Below, piece by piece: positions 41,133-49,955 of a stretch of DNA of 57,281 nt (position 1 is the first letter of the stretch; each line of letters opens with the position of its first letter). Where the stretch lies: the NCBI GenBank assembly GCA_003220315.1, contig QHSA01000149.1, forward strand, positions 1 to 57,281, read 5' to 3'. The notes beneath the pieces are model-generated. The model had not been told where the DNA came from and did not search any database. It saw nothing but the letters and a program-made list of their open reading frames with translations. The stretch comes from Candidatus Rokuibacteriota bacterium (GTDB lineage: Bacteria > Methylomirabilota > Methylomirabilia > Rokubacteriales > CSP1-6). Both the position numbers and the translations under genes were made by a program.

Positions 41133-42212
41133 TCAAGCCAGCGAGGCGACGCCGAGGTCGCGCGCGATAGCGTTGCACTGGGCGACGAGGACGGGGGCGA
41201 GCGGGATACCGTCCTTTCGCCGCCGCCGCTCGCTCTCGAACTCCGGTTCTCCAGCGACGTAGATCCGCTCCTGCCCCTCGGCGCGCGGGGCCGTCTTCAG
41301 CGCCTCGAGCATGTCGTCCATGTCGCGCTTGAACTCCTCGATCGGCCGGAAGCGTGACGGGTCGATCGCTGCCAGGCAGTGGCCCGCGTTCTGGACTTTT
41401 CGCTCCTTCATGTCGCTTCGCTCAAAGAGGTTGCCGTAGACGGCACCGTTGAGGACCCCGGAGAGGATGTCCACCATGACGCCGAGGCCGTAGCCCTTGT
41501 GGCCGCCGAGCTCGCGCGAGCCCCCGAGGGGCGACAGGAGCCGGTGCCGGAGCGCGACCACGGGGTCGGTGGTCGGCCGGCCCCGGTCGTCGAGCGCCCA
41601 ACCCTCGGGAATCGGTTTCCCCCAGCGCGAGGCGACGACGAGCTTGCCGATCGCGACGGTCGTCGTCGCCATGTCGAGCACGAACGGCGCGTGGCGGCCG
41701 GCGGGCGCGGCGAAGGAGATCGGGTTCGTGCTGAGCATGCCCTTCCGCCCGAAGGTCGGCACCGCCGCGGGCACGGGCATGTTGGTCGTCGCGAGGCCGA
41801 TCATCTCGTGCTCGAGCGCCATCATCGAGTAGTTGGCGGCGGCGCCGAAATGGCTCGAGTTCCGCACGGTCGCGATGCCGATGCCGTACGCCCGCGCCTT
41901 CGCGATCGCCGTGCGCATCGCGAGCGTCGCGACGTAGTGGCCGAGGCACTGGCCCGAGTCGAAGAGCGCCATCGCGCCGTCGTCCCGGACGACCCGGGGC
42001 TCGTGCTCGAGCCGGAGATAGCCCTCGCGCCACCACTCGACGTATCGCGGCAGCATACCGATCCCGTGGGAGTCCACGCCGCGGAGGTCGGTCTGCACCA
42101 TGTGGCCGGCGGTGGTCTCGGCGGCGGTGCGGCCCATCTTCATCGCGATCAGGACGTCGACGATGAAGCCGTGGAGGCGTGTGTGCGTGACGATGACCGG
42201 CGCCTCGGCCAT
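41133..42212 (-). CDS. malate/L-lactate/ureidoglycolate dehydrogenase-family oxidoreductase
   Basis: 359 residues. TDLRGVDSHGIGMLPRYVEWW is the signature of the Ldh2/MDH2 NAD(P)-dependent family, and SSHFGAAANYSMMALEHEMIGLATTN supports it, with GGHKGYGLGVMVDILSGVLNG near residue 250. It lies at the end of the F420 cluster, 10 bp after npdG. A link to 2-phospho-L-lactate supply for F420 is tempting, but the family also covers sulfolactate and ureidoglycolate, so the substrate is open. Confidence 0.9.
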   Translation of the reverse strand: MAEAPVIVTHTRLHGFIVDVLIAMKMGRTAAETTAGHMVQTDLRGVDSHGIGMLPRYVEWWREGYLRLEHEPRVVRDDGAMALFDSGQCLGHYVATLAMRTAIAKARAYGIGIATVRNSSHFGAAANYSMMALEHEMIGLATTNMPVPAAVPTFGRKGMLSTNPISFAAPAGRHAPFVLDMATTTVAIGKLVVASRWGKPIPEGWALDDRGRPTTDPVVALRHRLLSPLGGSRELGGHKGYGLGVMVDILSGVLNGAVYGNLFERSDMKERKVQNAGHCLAAIDPSRFRPIEEFKRDMDDMLEALKTAPRAEGQERIYVAGEPEFESERRRRKDGIPLAPVLVAQCNAIARDLGVASLA

Positions 42213-42222
42213 GGCGACCTCC

Positions 42223-42867
42223 TCAGAGGCCCGTGATCTTGATGCCCGAGTTCTTGAGCTTGTAGCGGCGGTTGATCGTCGCCAGGACCGCCGTGATCCC
42301 TTCCAGTAGCCCCGCGTTCGAGAGCGGCCCGACGTCGATGGGCCGAAGCCCCATCGAGCGCCCGAACTCGGCGACCGTGTCCTTCGCCGCCTGGTCGTCG
42401 CCGCACAGGAGGAGGTCGCACTCGATCGGGTGGTCGGTCTCGGCGAGCTCGTGGGCGGCGATGTGGTGGAACGCGGCGACCACCTTCGCACCGGGCAGAA
42501 GCCCCTGGGCCTCTTCGGCGGACGAGCCCGCCGGAGGGGGGGTGTAGAGGCGCGGGCCGCCGAACGCGAGCGCCACGACCGTGCTGATCACGACCTTGTC
42601 GCGGCAGGCGTCGCTCACCTCGGGGAGCGTGGTCGCGAGCCCCGAGGCCGGGAGCGCCAGGACGACGACGGCGCCGAGCTTCGCCGCCTCCATGTTCGAC
42701 TCGCCCATGATCGGCATCTTCCGAGTGATCTCGCGCAGCTCGGCCGCCTTCGCCTTCGCGCGCTCGCGGTCGCGGGAGCCGATGATAATCGAGTGACCCG
42801 CGAGCGCCCAGCGGCGGGCGAGCCCCGCGCCCTCCTTGCCCGTGCCGCCCAGGATCGCGATGTTCAC
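42223..42867 (-). CDS. npdG: F420-dependent NADP reductase (NADPH:F420 oxidoreductase)
   Basis: 214 residues from GTG. MNIAILGGTGKEGAGLARRWALAGHSIIIGSRDRE is the NADP-binding Rossmann start, with SR for the 2'-phosphate. Later blocks VVAAFHHIAAHELAE and LLLCGDDQAAKDTV match the Npd/Fno family, which equilibrates electrons between NADPH and F420. The GTG overlaps the cofE stop as GTGA. Its place in the F420 biosynthesis operon confirms the assignment. Confidence 0.93.
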   Translation of the reverse strand: MNIAILGGTGKEGAGLARRWALAGHSIIIGSRDRERAKAKAAELREITRKMPIMGESNMEAAKLGAVVVLALPASGLATTLPEVSDACRDKVVISTVVALAFGGPRLYTPPPAGSSAEEAQGLLPGAKVVAAFHHIAAHELAETDHPIECDLLLCGDDQAAKDTVAEFGRSMGLRPIDVGPLSNAGLLEGITAVLATINRRYKLKNSGIKITGL

Positions 42868-43631
42868 CTGAAGAGGTCCCGCGCGGGGTCGCGTAAGAGC
42901 GGCTTCGAGCCCTCCTCGCTCGGCGTGAGCGGCACGCCCCGCACGATCGCCGCGGGGATCCGGTCGAGCTTGCCCATGACCGGCTCCGCCGCGGCGGCCA
43001 GCTCGTCCGCGACGGCGAGGATCGTCGCCTGGAGCGGGCGGCCCGCGGGGTCGCGTTCGCCGAGGTAGCTCCGAAGCGGCGACAGCCCGGCGAGCCCGAT
43101 CGCGACGTTGGTGAGCCCCTCGCGCCAGGGGCGCCCGAAGGTGTCGGCGACGATCACGAAGACGTCGACGCCGGCCAGAGCGCGGATCCGGTCGCGCAGA
43201 GCGCGCGCCGACCCGTCGGGATCCTCGGGCAGGAGCGCGACGCACTCGACGTCCACGTTGGACTGGTCGACGCCGGCGTTCGCGCAGACCCAGCCGTGAT
43301 GCGTTTCGGTGATGAGGACGCCCTGATCCATGCGCACGATTCGGCGCGACTCGCGGAGGATGACCTCCACGAGGCGCGGGTCTCGGCCGAGCCCGGTCGC
43401 CATGCCCAGGGCGACGGACGAGGGCGTGACGTCGGCGAGCCGGACGATTCGGCCCTCCGCCTTGGAGACGATCTTCTGGCCGACGACGAGGAGGTCGCCT
43501 CCGGCGAGCGGCGTGGACTGGCGCGCCGCCGCCTCGACGACGAGGCGCGCGATGTCGGCGCCGGGGTGCACCTCGGGGACGCCCGCGATGCCGATCACCT
43601 CGTAACGGGGCGGCCCGGAGCCGGTGCGCAT
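42864..43631 (-). CDS. cofE: coenzyme F420-0:L-glutamate ligase
   Basis: 255 residues. YEVIGIAGVPEVHPGADIARLV, GDLLVVGQKIVSKAEGR, ITETHHGWVCANAGVDQSN and IVADTFGRPWREG are characteristic of CofE/FbiB N-terminal domains, which add the glutamate tail using GTP. The start is MRTGSGPPRYEV, since the longer frame before it lies in cofC/repeat sequence. It is 5 bp after cofC and overlaps npdG. No FbiB-type nitroreductase domain is fused. Confidence 0.95.
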   Translation of the reverse strand: MRTGSGPPRYEVIGIAGVPEVHPGADIARLVVEAAARQSTPLAGGDLLVVGQKIVSKAEGRIVRLADVTPSSVALGMATGLGRDPRLVEVILRESRRIVRMDQGVLITETHHGWVCANAGVDQSNVDVECVALLPEDPDGSARALRDRIRALAGVDVFVIVADTFGRPWREGLTNVAIGLAGLSPLRSYLGERDPAGRPLQATILAVADELAAAAEPVMGKLDRIPAAIVRGVPLTPSEEGSKPLLRDPARDLFR

Positions 43632-43636
43632 CGTTC

Positions 43637-43680
43637 TCAGGCCACCCTCGGCGGTACCGGCCTCGCGGACCCCGCTCCAG
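43637..43680 (+). repeat. partial intercistronic repeat, locus G (antisense to genes)
   Basis: CTCAGGCCACCCTCGG and CCGGCCTCGCGGACCCCGCTCCAG match the right half of the repeat units, but in the plus orientation while the genes here are on the minus strand. It encodes the last codons of CofC in the opposite sense (RPVPPRVA). Confidence 0.6.
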
Positions 43681-44317
43681 CATCCGCCCACGCGCGGACG
43701 AGGCGCGCGCTCTCGGTGACCCCACCCTCAGCGGCGAGCGCCGCGAGATCCTCCGGCGCATCCACGTCGAGGGCGAGGCCGGCGAGCATCAGGACTCGCG
43801 GCTCAAGGCCGCGGGCGCGCGCCGCCGCGAGGTGGCTCTGGAACGAGGGCTCGCCGAACTTGAGCGGCATCGCGTCGGGTGGTGTCAGCGCCACACCGTT
43901 CGTGCCGAACCCCGAGCGTGACGGGGCGAACGCGGGCGCGCCCTCCCGCGCCCCGGCGACGAGTGCCTGAATCTCGTCGCCAGTCAGGCACGGGACGTCG
44001 CCGGGCACGGTGAGGAAAGCCCGCGCCCCGCGTCGCGCGGCCTCGGCCTGAGCGAAGGCGACCGCCGTGGTGTGGCTCGAGTTCGCCGCTTCACCGAGCG
44101 AGGCGAGTGGCTCGGCGCCGATCGCTACGGCGAGCTCGATGACCTCGGGATCGCGCGTCACGACCCAGACGCCGTCGAGGCGCGCGGCGCGGAGGGCGGC
44201 CAAGACGTCGCTCAGCATCGCGCGCGCGAGCTCGTGGCGCTCCCTGGGGCCGAGCGCGGGGACGAGGCGCTGCTTGGCGTTGACGAGGTCCTTGGCCGGC
44301 ACGGCACAGATGATCAT
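43637..44317 (-). CDS. cofC: 2-phospho-L-lactate (or phosphoenolpyruvate/3-phosphoglycerate) guanylyltransferase
   Basis: 226 residues. MIICAVPAKDLVNAKQRLVPALGPRERHELARAML is the standard CofC/FbiD opening with the nucleotide-binding PxK..AKxRL motif, followed by ARAFLTVPGDVPCLTGDEI. The enzyme makes the GPP-activated lactyl precursor for F420; its exact three-carbon substrate differs between lineages. The ATG abuts a repeat unit; the C-terminal codons lie in an antisense half repeat. It lies between cofD and cofE. Confidence 0.92.
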   Translation of the reverse strand: MIICAVPAKDLVNAKQRLVPALGPRERHELARAMLSDVLAALRAARLDGVWVVTRDPEVIELAVAIGAEPLASLGEAANSSHTTAVAFAQAEAARRGARAFLTVPGDVPCLTGDEIQALVAGAREGAPAFAPSRSGFGTNGVALTPPDAMPLKFGEPSFQSHLAAARARGLEPRVLMLAGLALDVDAPEDLAALAAEGGVTESARLVRAWADAGAGSARPVPPRVA

Positions 44318-44495
44318 CGTAACGGGGGCCGCGAGGGCGGGGTCACTCCGTGGGTGGCCTGAGCCAGGTGCGACCCGGCTCCGTTCTGCAACACGCGTTT
44401 CATTCCACACGGGGGCCGCGAGGGCGGGGTCACTCCGTGGGTGGCCTGAGCCAGGTGCGACCCGGCTCCGTTCTGCATCTGGCCTTTCAATCTAC
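44316..44495 (-). repeat. intercistronic repeat, two tandem units, locus D
   Basis: Two units with an 87-bp period; 44323-44390 and 44410-44477 are identical over 68 bp. On the minus strand GAGCCGGGT/ACCTGGCTC form a 9-bp hairpin with loop CGC. The left edge contains the cofD stop; the right edge is CCCCCGTTACG followed by the cofC ATG. Confidence 0.88.
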
Positions 44496-45422
44496 AGGGC
44501 CCCGCGAGTCGAGGACGACGCGCGCCAGGGCAATCTCTCGGTCACGGTCCGTCATGAGGATGTCGGCGAGCACGGCCTTGACGCCTCGGCGCGCCAGCTC
44601 GGCGGCGTGCGGCGCGTCGCTCCGGTCCATGACGAGCGTCGCGAGCCATGGTGCGTATGCCGCGGCGACCCCGACGGCGGAGACGGTCAGGCCACGGGCT
44701 CGCATGAGCTCGCCGGCCGGCCCGCTCACGGCGGCGCCGCCCACGATCGGGCTTACCGCGACGACGCGGGCGCGCGCGGCGGCGAGCGCCTCCGCGATGC
44801 CGGGTACGGCAAGCACCGGACCGACGGACGTCACGGGGTTCGACGGGCAGACGACGACCAGCTCGGCTGCGCGGATCGCCTCGAGCACCCCAGGAGCCGG
44901 CCGGGCCGCGGGGGCTCCCGCGTACTCGACGTCGAGCACCTGGACCTGGGCTTTCTCGCGCACGAAATACTCCTGGAACGAGAGCCAACCGTCGGGGGTC
45001 CGGACCCGCGTGCGCACGGGCTCGTCGCTCATCGGGAGAATGCGCGCCGCCACGCTCAGGCGACGGCACAGCTCGGCCGTCACCGCCGAGAGCGGTCGAC
45101 CCTCGCGGAGCGCGCGCGTCCGGTAGAGATGCGTGGCGAGGTCGCGGTCGCCCAGGTTGAACCACGTCTCGGCGCCGAGGTCGCCCATCGCCTCGAGGCA
45201 GCGGAACGTCTCGCCCGCGAGGCCCCAGCCGCGGGCCGCGTCGAGCCGACCCGCGAGCGCGTACATCACGGTGTCGAGGTCGGGGGAAACGTGGAGACCC
45301 CAGATCTCGGCGTCATCACCGGTGTTGCCGATCACGGTGAGCGAACTCCGAGGGACCGCGGCCGCGAGGCCGCGCAGGAGCTTCGCCGCGCCCGTGCCAC
45401 CGGCGATCGCGGTCAGGCGCAT
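44487..45422 (-). CDS. cofD: 2-phospho-L-lactate transferase
   Basis: 311 residues. [21 protein letters not shown] is the CofD start; [29 protein letters not shown] is its most conserved block, with [22 protein letters not shown] and [14 protein letters not shown] further on. It transfers the lactyl phosphate moiety to the deazaflavin Fo to give F420-0. The start follows the GNAT stop by one base. The C-terminus (DSRGPVD) ends at a repeat boundary. Confidence 0.95.
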   Translation of the reverse strand: MRLTAIAGGTGAAKLLRGLAAAVPRSSLTVIGNTGDDAEIWGLHVSPDLDTVMYALAGRLDAARGWGLAGETFRCLEAMGDLGAETWFNLGDRDLATHLYRTRALREGRPLSAVTAELCRRLSVAARILPMSDEPVRTRVRTPDGWLSFQEYFVREKAQVQVLDVEYAGAPAARPAPGVLEAIRAAELVVVCPSNPVTSVGPVLAVPGIAEALAAARARVVAVSPIVGGAAVSGPAGELMRARGLTVSAVGVAAAYAPWLATLVMDRSDAPHAAELARRGVKAVLADILMTDRDREIALARVVLDSRGPVD

Positions 45423-45423
45423 G

Positions 45424-45987
45424 TCACGCGGGCCTGGCTTCCCGCAGCGTCCAGAGCGCGCTGCCGCCGCGCCACGCGTAGAGCCCCGCGCCCGCCGGGC
45501 GGGTGAGGCCGGCGGGCAGCGTGCTCTCCGGCACCGGGATGAAGCCGTAGCGGACCCACACGCGGTCGAGGCCCTGCGGCCGGGCGAACACGGTTGTGAT
45601 TCCGGACGCCGTCGCGTCGTCAAGCGCCGCCGCCACGAGCTGGGCCGCGATCTCGAGCGGGTCGGTTTCCACGATCACGACGGGGCCGTGCACCATCGCG
45701 TCGCTCCCGCTCCGATCGGCCACGAGCGCGCCGACCAGACGCTCGTCGCTGCTGGCCGCCGCGAACGCGCCCCAGGCCAAGAAGATCGCGTCGGTCGCGG
45801 GCCAGGGAAGGGCGGCGAACTCGAAGAGGGGGCGGGCGTTCCCGGCGTCCGGCAGGGGGCGATAGCCGATCCCCTGCCAGACTCTCGGGAGCCTCGAGGA
45901 GGCGGGCGTCGTGGCGGGGACGCGCCCGCCCCCGGAGCGGGCAGAGGTCGGGATCTCTGCCTTCGCCCGGGTCCTACTTCTTCCCAA
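45424..45987 (-). CDS. GNAT-like acetyltransferase
   Basis: 187 residues from a TTG. A region rich in beta strands ([11 protein letters not shown]..., [47 protein letters not shown]) resembles GNAT folds, but the acetyl-CoA pyrophosphate loop is weak. The first about 30 residues are low-complexity and may not be translated; no better start is seen. It lies between the HU-like gene (14-bp overlap) and cofD (1-bp gap), so it belongs to the F420 operon, with no known role in that pathway. Confidence 0.55.
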   Translation of the reverse strand: MGRSRTRAKAEIPTSARSGGGRVPATTPASSRLPRVWQGIGYRPLPDAGNARPLFEFAALPWPATDAIFLAWGAFAAASSDERLVGALVADRSGSDAMVHGPVVIVETDPLEIAAQLVAAALDDATASGITTVFARPQGLDRVWVRYGFIPVPESTLPAGLTRPAGAGLYAWRGGSALWTLREARPA

Positions 45988-46261
45988 GCACCGCGTCCTT
46001 CAGGCTCTTGGCGAGGCGGAACTTGCAGACACGCTTCGCCGGAATCTTGAGCGGCTCGCCCGTCTGGGGGTTCCTTCCGATCCGCGCCTTGCGGTTGGCG
46101 AGGACGAGCTTGCCGAAGCCCGGCAGCACGAATCCGTTCTTGGCCTCTTTGCAGGCGAGGGAGAGCATCTCGTCGAGGACGTCCGCGATCTGTTTCTTCG
46201 ACAGCGTCGTCTTCTGCGCAAGGTGCCCCAGGGTCGCGGATTTCGTCATCATCTTCGCCAC
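45974..46261 (-). CDS. HU/IHF-family DNA-binding protein
   Basis: 95 residues from GTG with AGGAGG 6 nt upstream. [29 protein letters not shown] gives the two N-terminal helices, and [50 protein letters not shown] carries the beta-arm with the conserved [10 protein letters not shown]. It is a histone-like nucleoid protein. Its position between cofH and the GNAT/cofD genes is unusual. A separate promoter is possible: TATTAA lies at 46305-46310 on the minus strand in a locally AT-rich patch. Confidence 0.9.
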   Translation of the reverse strand: MAKMMTKSATLGHLAQKTTLSKKQIADVLDEMLSLACKEAKNGFVLPGFGKLVLANRKARIGRNPQTGEPLKIPAKRVCKFRLAKSLKDAVLGKK

Positions 46262-46330
46262 AGGCAGCCTCCTCTGGAAGGGGTGTGGGTGAACGCGAAG
46301 TGAATTAATACCACAGCGCACCGCGCACGG

Positions 46331-47596
46331 CTACCTGCGCGTATACCGGAACTCGCCCGACGCGATCAGGCGACGGTACGAGCCGAAACGCGCCTCCGCG
46401 TCGTCGATCCGGTCGAGCGGCGACTCGGGATCCTCGCCCTCTCTATAGATCTGCACGATGGCGTAGAGCGTGTCGCGCTGCGCGGGGAGCCGCCCCGCGT
46501 CGCGGACGAGACGCCGGAGCTCGGCGGGCCCGACGAGTTGCCCGTGCTGCGCGCCGGCGGCGGTCGAGATCGACTCGTTGATCAGCGTGCCCCCCAGGTC
46601 GTTGGCGCCGGCGTCGAGCAGGAGCTGCGCGAGCTTCGGCCCCTCTTTCACCCACGACGATTGGATGTTCCGCAGCGCGGCGCCCAGCATCAGGCGCGCG
46701 AGCGCGTGCAGTTTGACGACCTCGATGCCCGTGGCGCCGGGCCGTACGCCGTCCACGAGGCGCTTGGCGTACATCGGCGCCTCCGAGTGGATCAGGGAGA
46801 GCGGGACGAACTCGGTGAACCCGCCCGTGTCCTTCTGGATGGAGCGCAACAGCGCCATGTGGCGGATCCAGTGGGCGGGCGTTTCGACGTGGCCGTACAT
46901 GATCGTGGACGTCGTGCGGATGCCGAGCGCGTGCGCGGTCGTGATGACCTCGACCCACTGGTCCACGGTGATCCGGCCGCGCGAGATCCGGTCGCGGATC
47001 TCCTGGTCGAGGATCTCGGCCGACGTGCCGGGGAGGGTCCCGAGCCCCGCCGCCCGGAGCTCCGTCAGGTACTCCCGGATCGGGAGCCCCGACCTCACCG
47101 AGCCGTACAGGACCTCCTCGGGCGAGAAGGCGTGCAGATGGAGCCCGGGCAGGGCGCCCTTGATCGCGCGCGTGAGGTCGATGTAATAGCGCCCGTCGAG
47201 CTTCGGCGGCAGCCCGGCCTGGATGCAGACCTCGGTCGCGCCGAGCTCCCACGCCTCCCGCGCGCGCCGGACGACCTCGTCGAGGGGCAACAGGTACCCC
47301 TCCTCCTCGCGGTGGTCGCGGCTGAACGCGCAGAAGCCGCAGTGCTTGATGCAGACGTTGGTGAAGTTGATGTTGCGGTTGACGACGTACGTCACGACGT
47401 CGCCGACTTGCCGGCGGCGCAGCTCGTCGGCGACGAGCGTGAGGGCGTGCAGGTCGCGGCCGACCGCGCCCGTCAGCGCGATGCCGTGATCGACGGAGAG
47501 CTCGCCGCCGTCGAGGACGCCGACGAGGATGCGGCGGACGTCGCGCGACGCCCAGTCGAGGACGGCGGAGAGGCTACCAGCGGCGCCAGTGTTCAT
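46331..47596 (-). CDS. cofH: FO synthase subunit 2 (radical SAM)
   Basis: 421 residues. The radical SAM motif C82-x3-C86-x2-C89 is in NVCIKHCGFCAF, preceded by VVNRNINFTN. EVCIQAGLPPKLDGRYYIDL, GTSAEILDQEIRD and IMYGHVETPAHWIRHM are typical of CofH/MqnC-like enzymes. With cofG adjacent, the CofH assignment (joining 5-amino-6-ribitylaminouracil with tyrosine) is preferred over MqnC. The start lies inside cofG (23-bp overlap). Confidence 0.93.
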   Translation of the reverse strand: MNTGAAGSLSAVLDWASRDVRRILVGVLDGGELSVDHGIALTGAVGRDLHALTLVADELRRRQVGDVVTYVVNRNINFTNVCIKHCGFCAFSRDHREEEGYLLPLDEVVRRAREAWELGATEVCIQAGLPPKLDGRYYIDLTRAIKGALPGLHLHAFSPEEVLYGSVRSGLPIREYLTELRAAGLGTLPGTSAEILDQEIRDRISRGRITVDQWVEVITTAHALGIRTTSTIMYGHVETPAHWIRHMALLRSIQKDTGGFTEFVPLSLIHSEAPMYAKRLVDGVRPGATGIEVVKLHALARLMLGAALRNIQSSWVKEGPKLAQLLLDAGANDLGGTLINESISTAAGAQHGQLVGPAELRRLVRDAGRLPAQRDTLYAIVQIYREGEDPESPLDRIDDAEARFGSYRRLIASGEFRYTRR

Positions 47597-48716
47597 GGGA
47601 CTCCCTCACGAGGCCGTCGCCGTCGACGAGCGACGCGACGCGCGCGCGCACCGCCTCGTCCAGGAACTCCGCGCGCGTCGCGAACTCGGGATAGATCGCG
47701 AGGCGCTCGCGGAGGACGAAGCCCATGCCCTCGGTGGCGCGGCGCAGCTCTGTGATCAGCGGCCACGGCTTCTCGGGATTGATGTGGTCCGGGGTGAGCG
47801 GTGAGATGCCGCCCCAGTCGTTGAGCCCCGCAGCGAGGAGGCGCGGGTAGGCGCGCGGCGAGAGGTTCGGCGGCGCCTGGATGTTCACGTCGGGCCCGAG
47901 CAGGAGCCGCGCGACGGCGAGCGTGCGGAGCATGTCCGCGAGCGGCGGCTCGGGATGATCCCGCATCGGAATGCGCGGCTTCGCGCGGAAGTTCTGGATG
48001 ATGACCTCCTGAAGGTGACCGTACCGCTCGTGGAGGTCGCGGATCGCCGCGAGGGCGTCCACCCGCTCGCGCAGCGTCTCACCGATGCCGATGAGGATGC
48101 CCGTCGTGAACGGGATCGAGAGCTTGCCCGCGAGCGCGATCGTGCGGAGGCGCCGGGCCGGCGCCTTGTCGGGTGCCCGGTCGTGCGCCAGCCCGGGGCT
48201 GCCGAGCCGCTCCGCGACGGTCTCGAGCATGAGGCCCATGCTCACGCTCACCTCGCGGAGGGCGGCGAGGTCGCGCTCGACCATGAGCCCCGGGTTGACG
48301 TGGGGCAGGAGCGGTGACTCGCGCAGCGTGAGCTCGCAGACCGCGCGGAGGTAGCCGAGCGTGGTGCGGTGGCCGTGGCGGCGCAGGAACTCGCGGTGGA
48401 CGGGAAAGGCCGCCTCCGGCTTGTCACCGAGCGAGAAGAGCGCTTCCTTCGCGCCGAGCCGGGCGCCCGCCTGGGCGAGCGCCAGCACCTCCTCGGGCGT
48501 CATCGTGTGGGCGCCGGGCTCGCCGGGATCGCGCCGGAAGGTGCAATAGCCGCAGTAGTCGCGGCAGAGGGTCGTCAGCGGCACGAAGACCTTGGCCGAG
48601 AAGGTGACGACGCGTCCCCGGCCGCGGTCGCGCACCTCGCCCGCGCGCGCGAGGAGCTCGTCGAGCCCCGCGTCGGGGGTCTCGATCAGCGCGCACGCGG
48701 CGGCGTGGGAGATCAC
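47574..48716 (-). CDS. cofG: FO synthase subunit 1 (radical SAM)
   Basis: 380 residues from GTG. The radical SAM motif C51-x3-C55-x2-C58 is in TLCRDYCGYCTF. EALFSLGDKPE, LGYLRAVCELTLRESPLLPHVNPGLM, IIQNFRAKPRIPM and GLNDWGGISPLTPDHINPEKPWP are characteristic CofG blocks. It completes the deazaflavin ring of Fo with CofH. Separate cofG and cofH genes, rather than the fused fbiC, occur here. The GTG directly follows a tandem repeat. Confidence 0.95.
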   Translation of the reverse strand: MISHAAACALIETPDAGLDELLARAGEVRDRGRGRVVTFSAKVFVPLTTLCRDYCGYCTFRRDPGEPGAHTMTPEEVLALAQAGARLGAKEALFSLGDKPEAAFPVHREFLRRHGHRTTLGYLRAVCELTLRESPLLPHVNPGLMVERDLAALREVSVSMGLMLETVAERLGSPGLAHDRAPDKAPARRLRTIALAGKLSIPFTTGILIGIGETLRERVDALAAIRDLHERYGHLQEVIIQNFRAKPRIPMRDHPEPPLADMLRTLAVARLLLGPDVNIQAPPNLSPRAYPRLLAAGLNDWGGISPLTPDHINPEKPWPLITELRRATEGMGFVLRERLAIYPEFATRAEFLDEAVRARVASLVDGDGLVRESHEHWRRW

Positions 48717-48891
48717 TGTAGCGGGGTCCGGGAGGCCGCCACACTCCGTGGGTGGCCTGAGACGAGGCGCGACCCGGCTCTGTTCTGCCTGTCGCTCTTC
48801 ATTTCACGGGTCCGGGAGGCCGCCACACTCCGTGGGTGGCCTGAGACGAGGCGCGACCCGGCTCTGTTCTGCCTGTCGCTCTTCATTTCAC
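48714..48891 (-). repeat. intercistronic repeat, two tandem units, locus E (perfect 84-bp duplication)
   Basis: 48724-48807 and 48808-48891 are identical base for base. On the minus strand each begins GTGAAATGA, which includes the stop of the LLM gene in the first copy, and contains AGAGCCGGGTCGCGCC and AGGCCACCCACGGAGTG. The second copy ends CCCCGCTACA and then the cofG GTG. Confidence 0.92.
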
Positions 48892-49854
48892 CGCGGAGCG
48901 CTTGAGCTTCGGCCGCACGTCGTCGGCGAAGCGCGCCATGTTGGCCAGGACCGCCCTGAGGTCGGGCACCGTCGGGTCGAAGACGAAGTGCGTCACGCCC
49001 AGCGCGGCGTACTGCTGGAGGTCGGCCGCGACCTCCGCCGCCGTGCCTTGGAGCCGCGGCCGCTCGCCCCTCGCGGCCTTGGTCCCTCGCGGCCGCACCT
49101 CCATCGGCGCGCGGAACGTGAGCGTGAACGCCTTCGGATCGCGCCCCGCGCGCTGGGCCCACGCGTGGATCTGCTTGACCTTCTGCGCGTACTCGTCTGG
49201 CAGCAGCATCGCGGGCGGCCGGAGGCCGATCGGATGCCAGGCGTCGCCGAGAGTGCCAGCGCGCTTGAGCGCGGCGTCGGTGTGACCGCCGATCCAGATC
49301 GGGATCCCACCCCGCTGCGCGGGCTTCGGCAGCGCGTGGACGTCCCGGACCCGGTAGTGCTTACCCTCGAACGTGACGGGATCGGTGGTCCAGGTCGCGC
49401 GCATGAGCCGGAGGTACTCGTCGGTCACCGCGCCGCGCTCCTCGAACGCGGGGGCCGCGAGCGCCTCGAACTCCTCCCGGAGCCACCCGACGCCCGCGCC
49501 GAGGATGAGGCGCCCGCGCGAGAGCTGGTCGATCGTCGCGAGGGTCTTGGCCGTCACGAGCGGGTTCCGATAGGGGACGACGAGGACGCTCGTCCCGAGG
49601 CGCACCCGCTTCGTCGCGTGGGCGAGGTAGCCCAGCATCGCGAGCGGCTCGAGATAATCCTGCGCGGCGCCGCCCGCCAGCTGCCCCGTCGTCGAGTACG
49701 GGTAGACGGAGCGCGCCATCGAGGCGGGGAGCACCACGTGGTCGGTCACGAAGATCGAGTCGAAGCGGAGCGACTCGGCCTGCGCCGCCATCCGGAGCAC
49801 GACGTCGGGCTGGGCGAGCGGGCCGCGACCGGGAAGGGCGAAGCCGAACTCCAC
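48883..49854 (-). CDS. luciferase-like (LLM) F420-dependent oxidoreductase
   Basis: 323 residues. EFGFALPGRGPLAQPDVVLRMAAQAESLRFDSIFVTDHVVLP is the LLM-family opening. KRVRLGTSVLVVPYRNPLVTAKTLATIDQLSRGRLILGAGVGWLREEFEAL and GIPIWIGGHTDAALKRAG are core blocks. These TIM-barrel enzymes use F420 or FMN; with the F420 genes immediately downstream, F420 is likely. Start: GTG 49854 with GGAGG 6 nt upstream, rather than the longer frame. Substrate unknown. It heads the F420 operon. Confidence 0.9.
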   Translation of the reverse strand: MEFGFALPGRGPLAQPDVVLRMAAQAESLRFDSIFVTDHVVLPASMARSVYPYSTTGQLAGGAAQDYLEPLAMLGYLAHATKRVRLGTSVLVVPYRNPLVTAKTLATIDQLSRGRLILGAGVGWLREEFEALAAPAFEERGAVTDEYLRLMRATWTTDPVTFEGKHYRVRDVHALPKPAQRGGIPIWIGGHTDAALKRAGTLGDAWHPIGLRPPAMLLPDEYAQKVKQIHAWAQRAGRDPKAFTLTFRAPMEVRPRGTKAARGERPRLQGTAAEVAADLQQYAALGVTHFVFDPTVPDLRAVLANMARFADDVRPKLKRSAVK

Positions 49855-49955
49855 GACAGTCCTCCGGGAAAAGTGCACGCCTCGATCGGGACGGCGCCTA
49901 TGGTATCACTAAGCGGTATGCATTTCCCCGACGCGCAGGCGGTCTCCGCGGCGCG

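Noticed and set aside
44316-48891. CRISPR array or minisatellite at the tandem repeats
   Set aside because: Only two units per locus, no variable spacers of fixed length and no cas genes; the units sit exactly in operon gaps.
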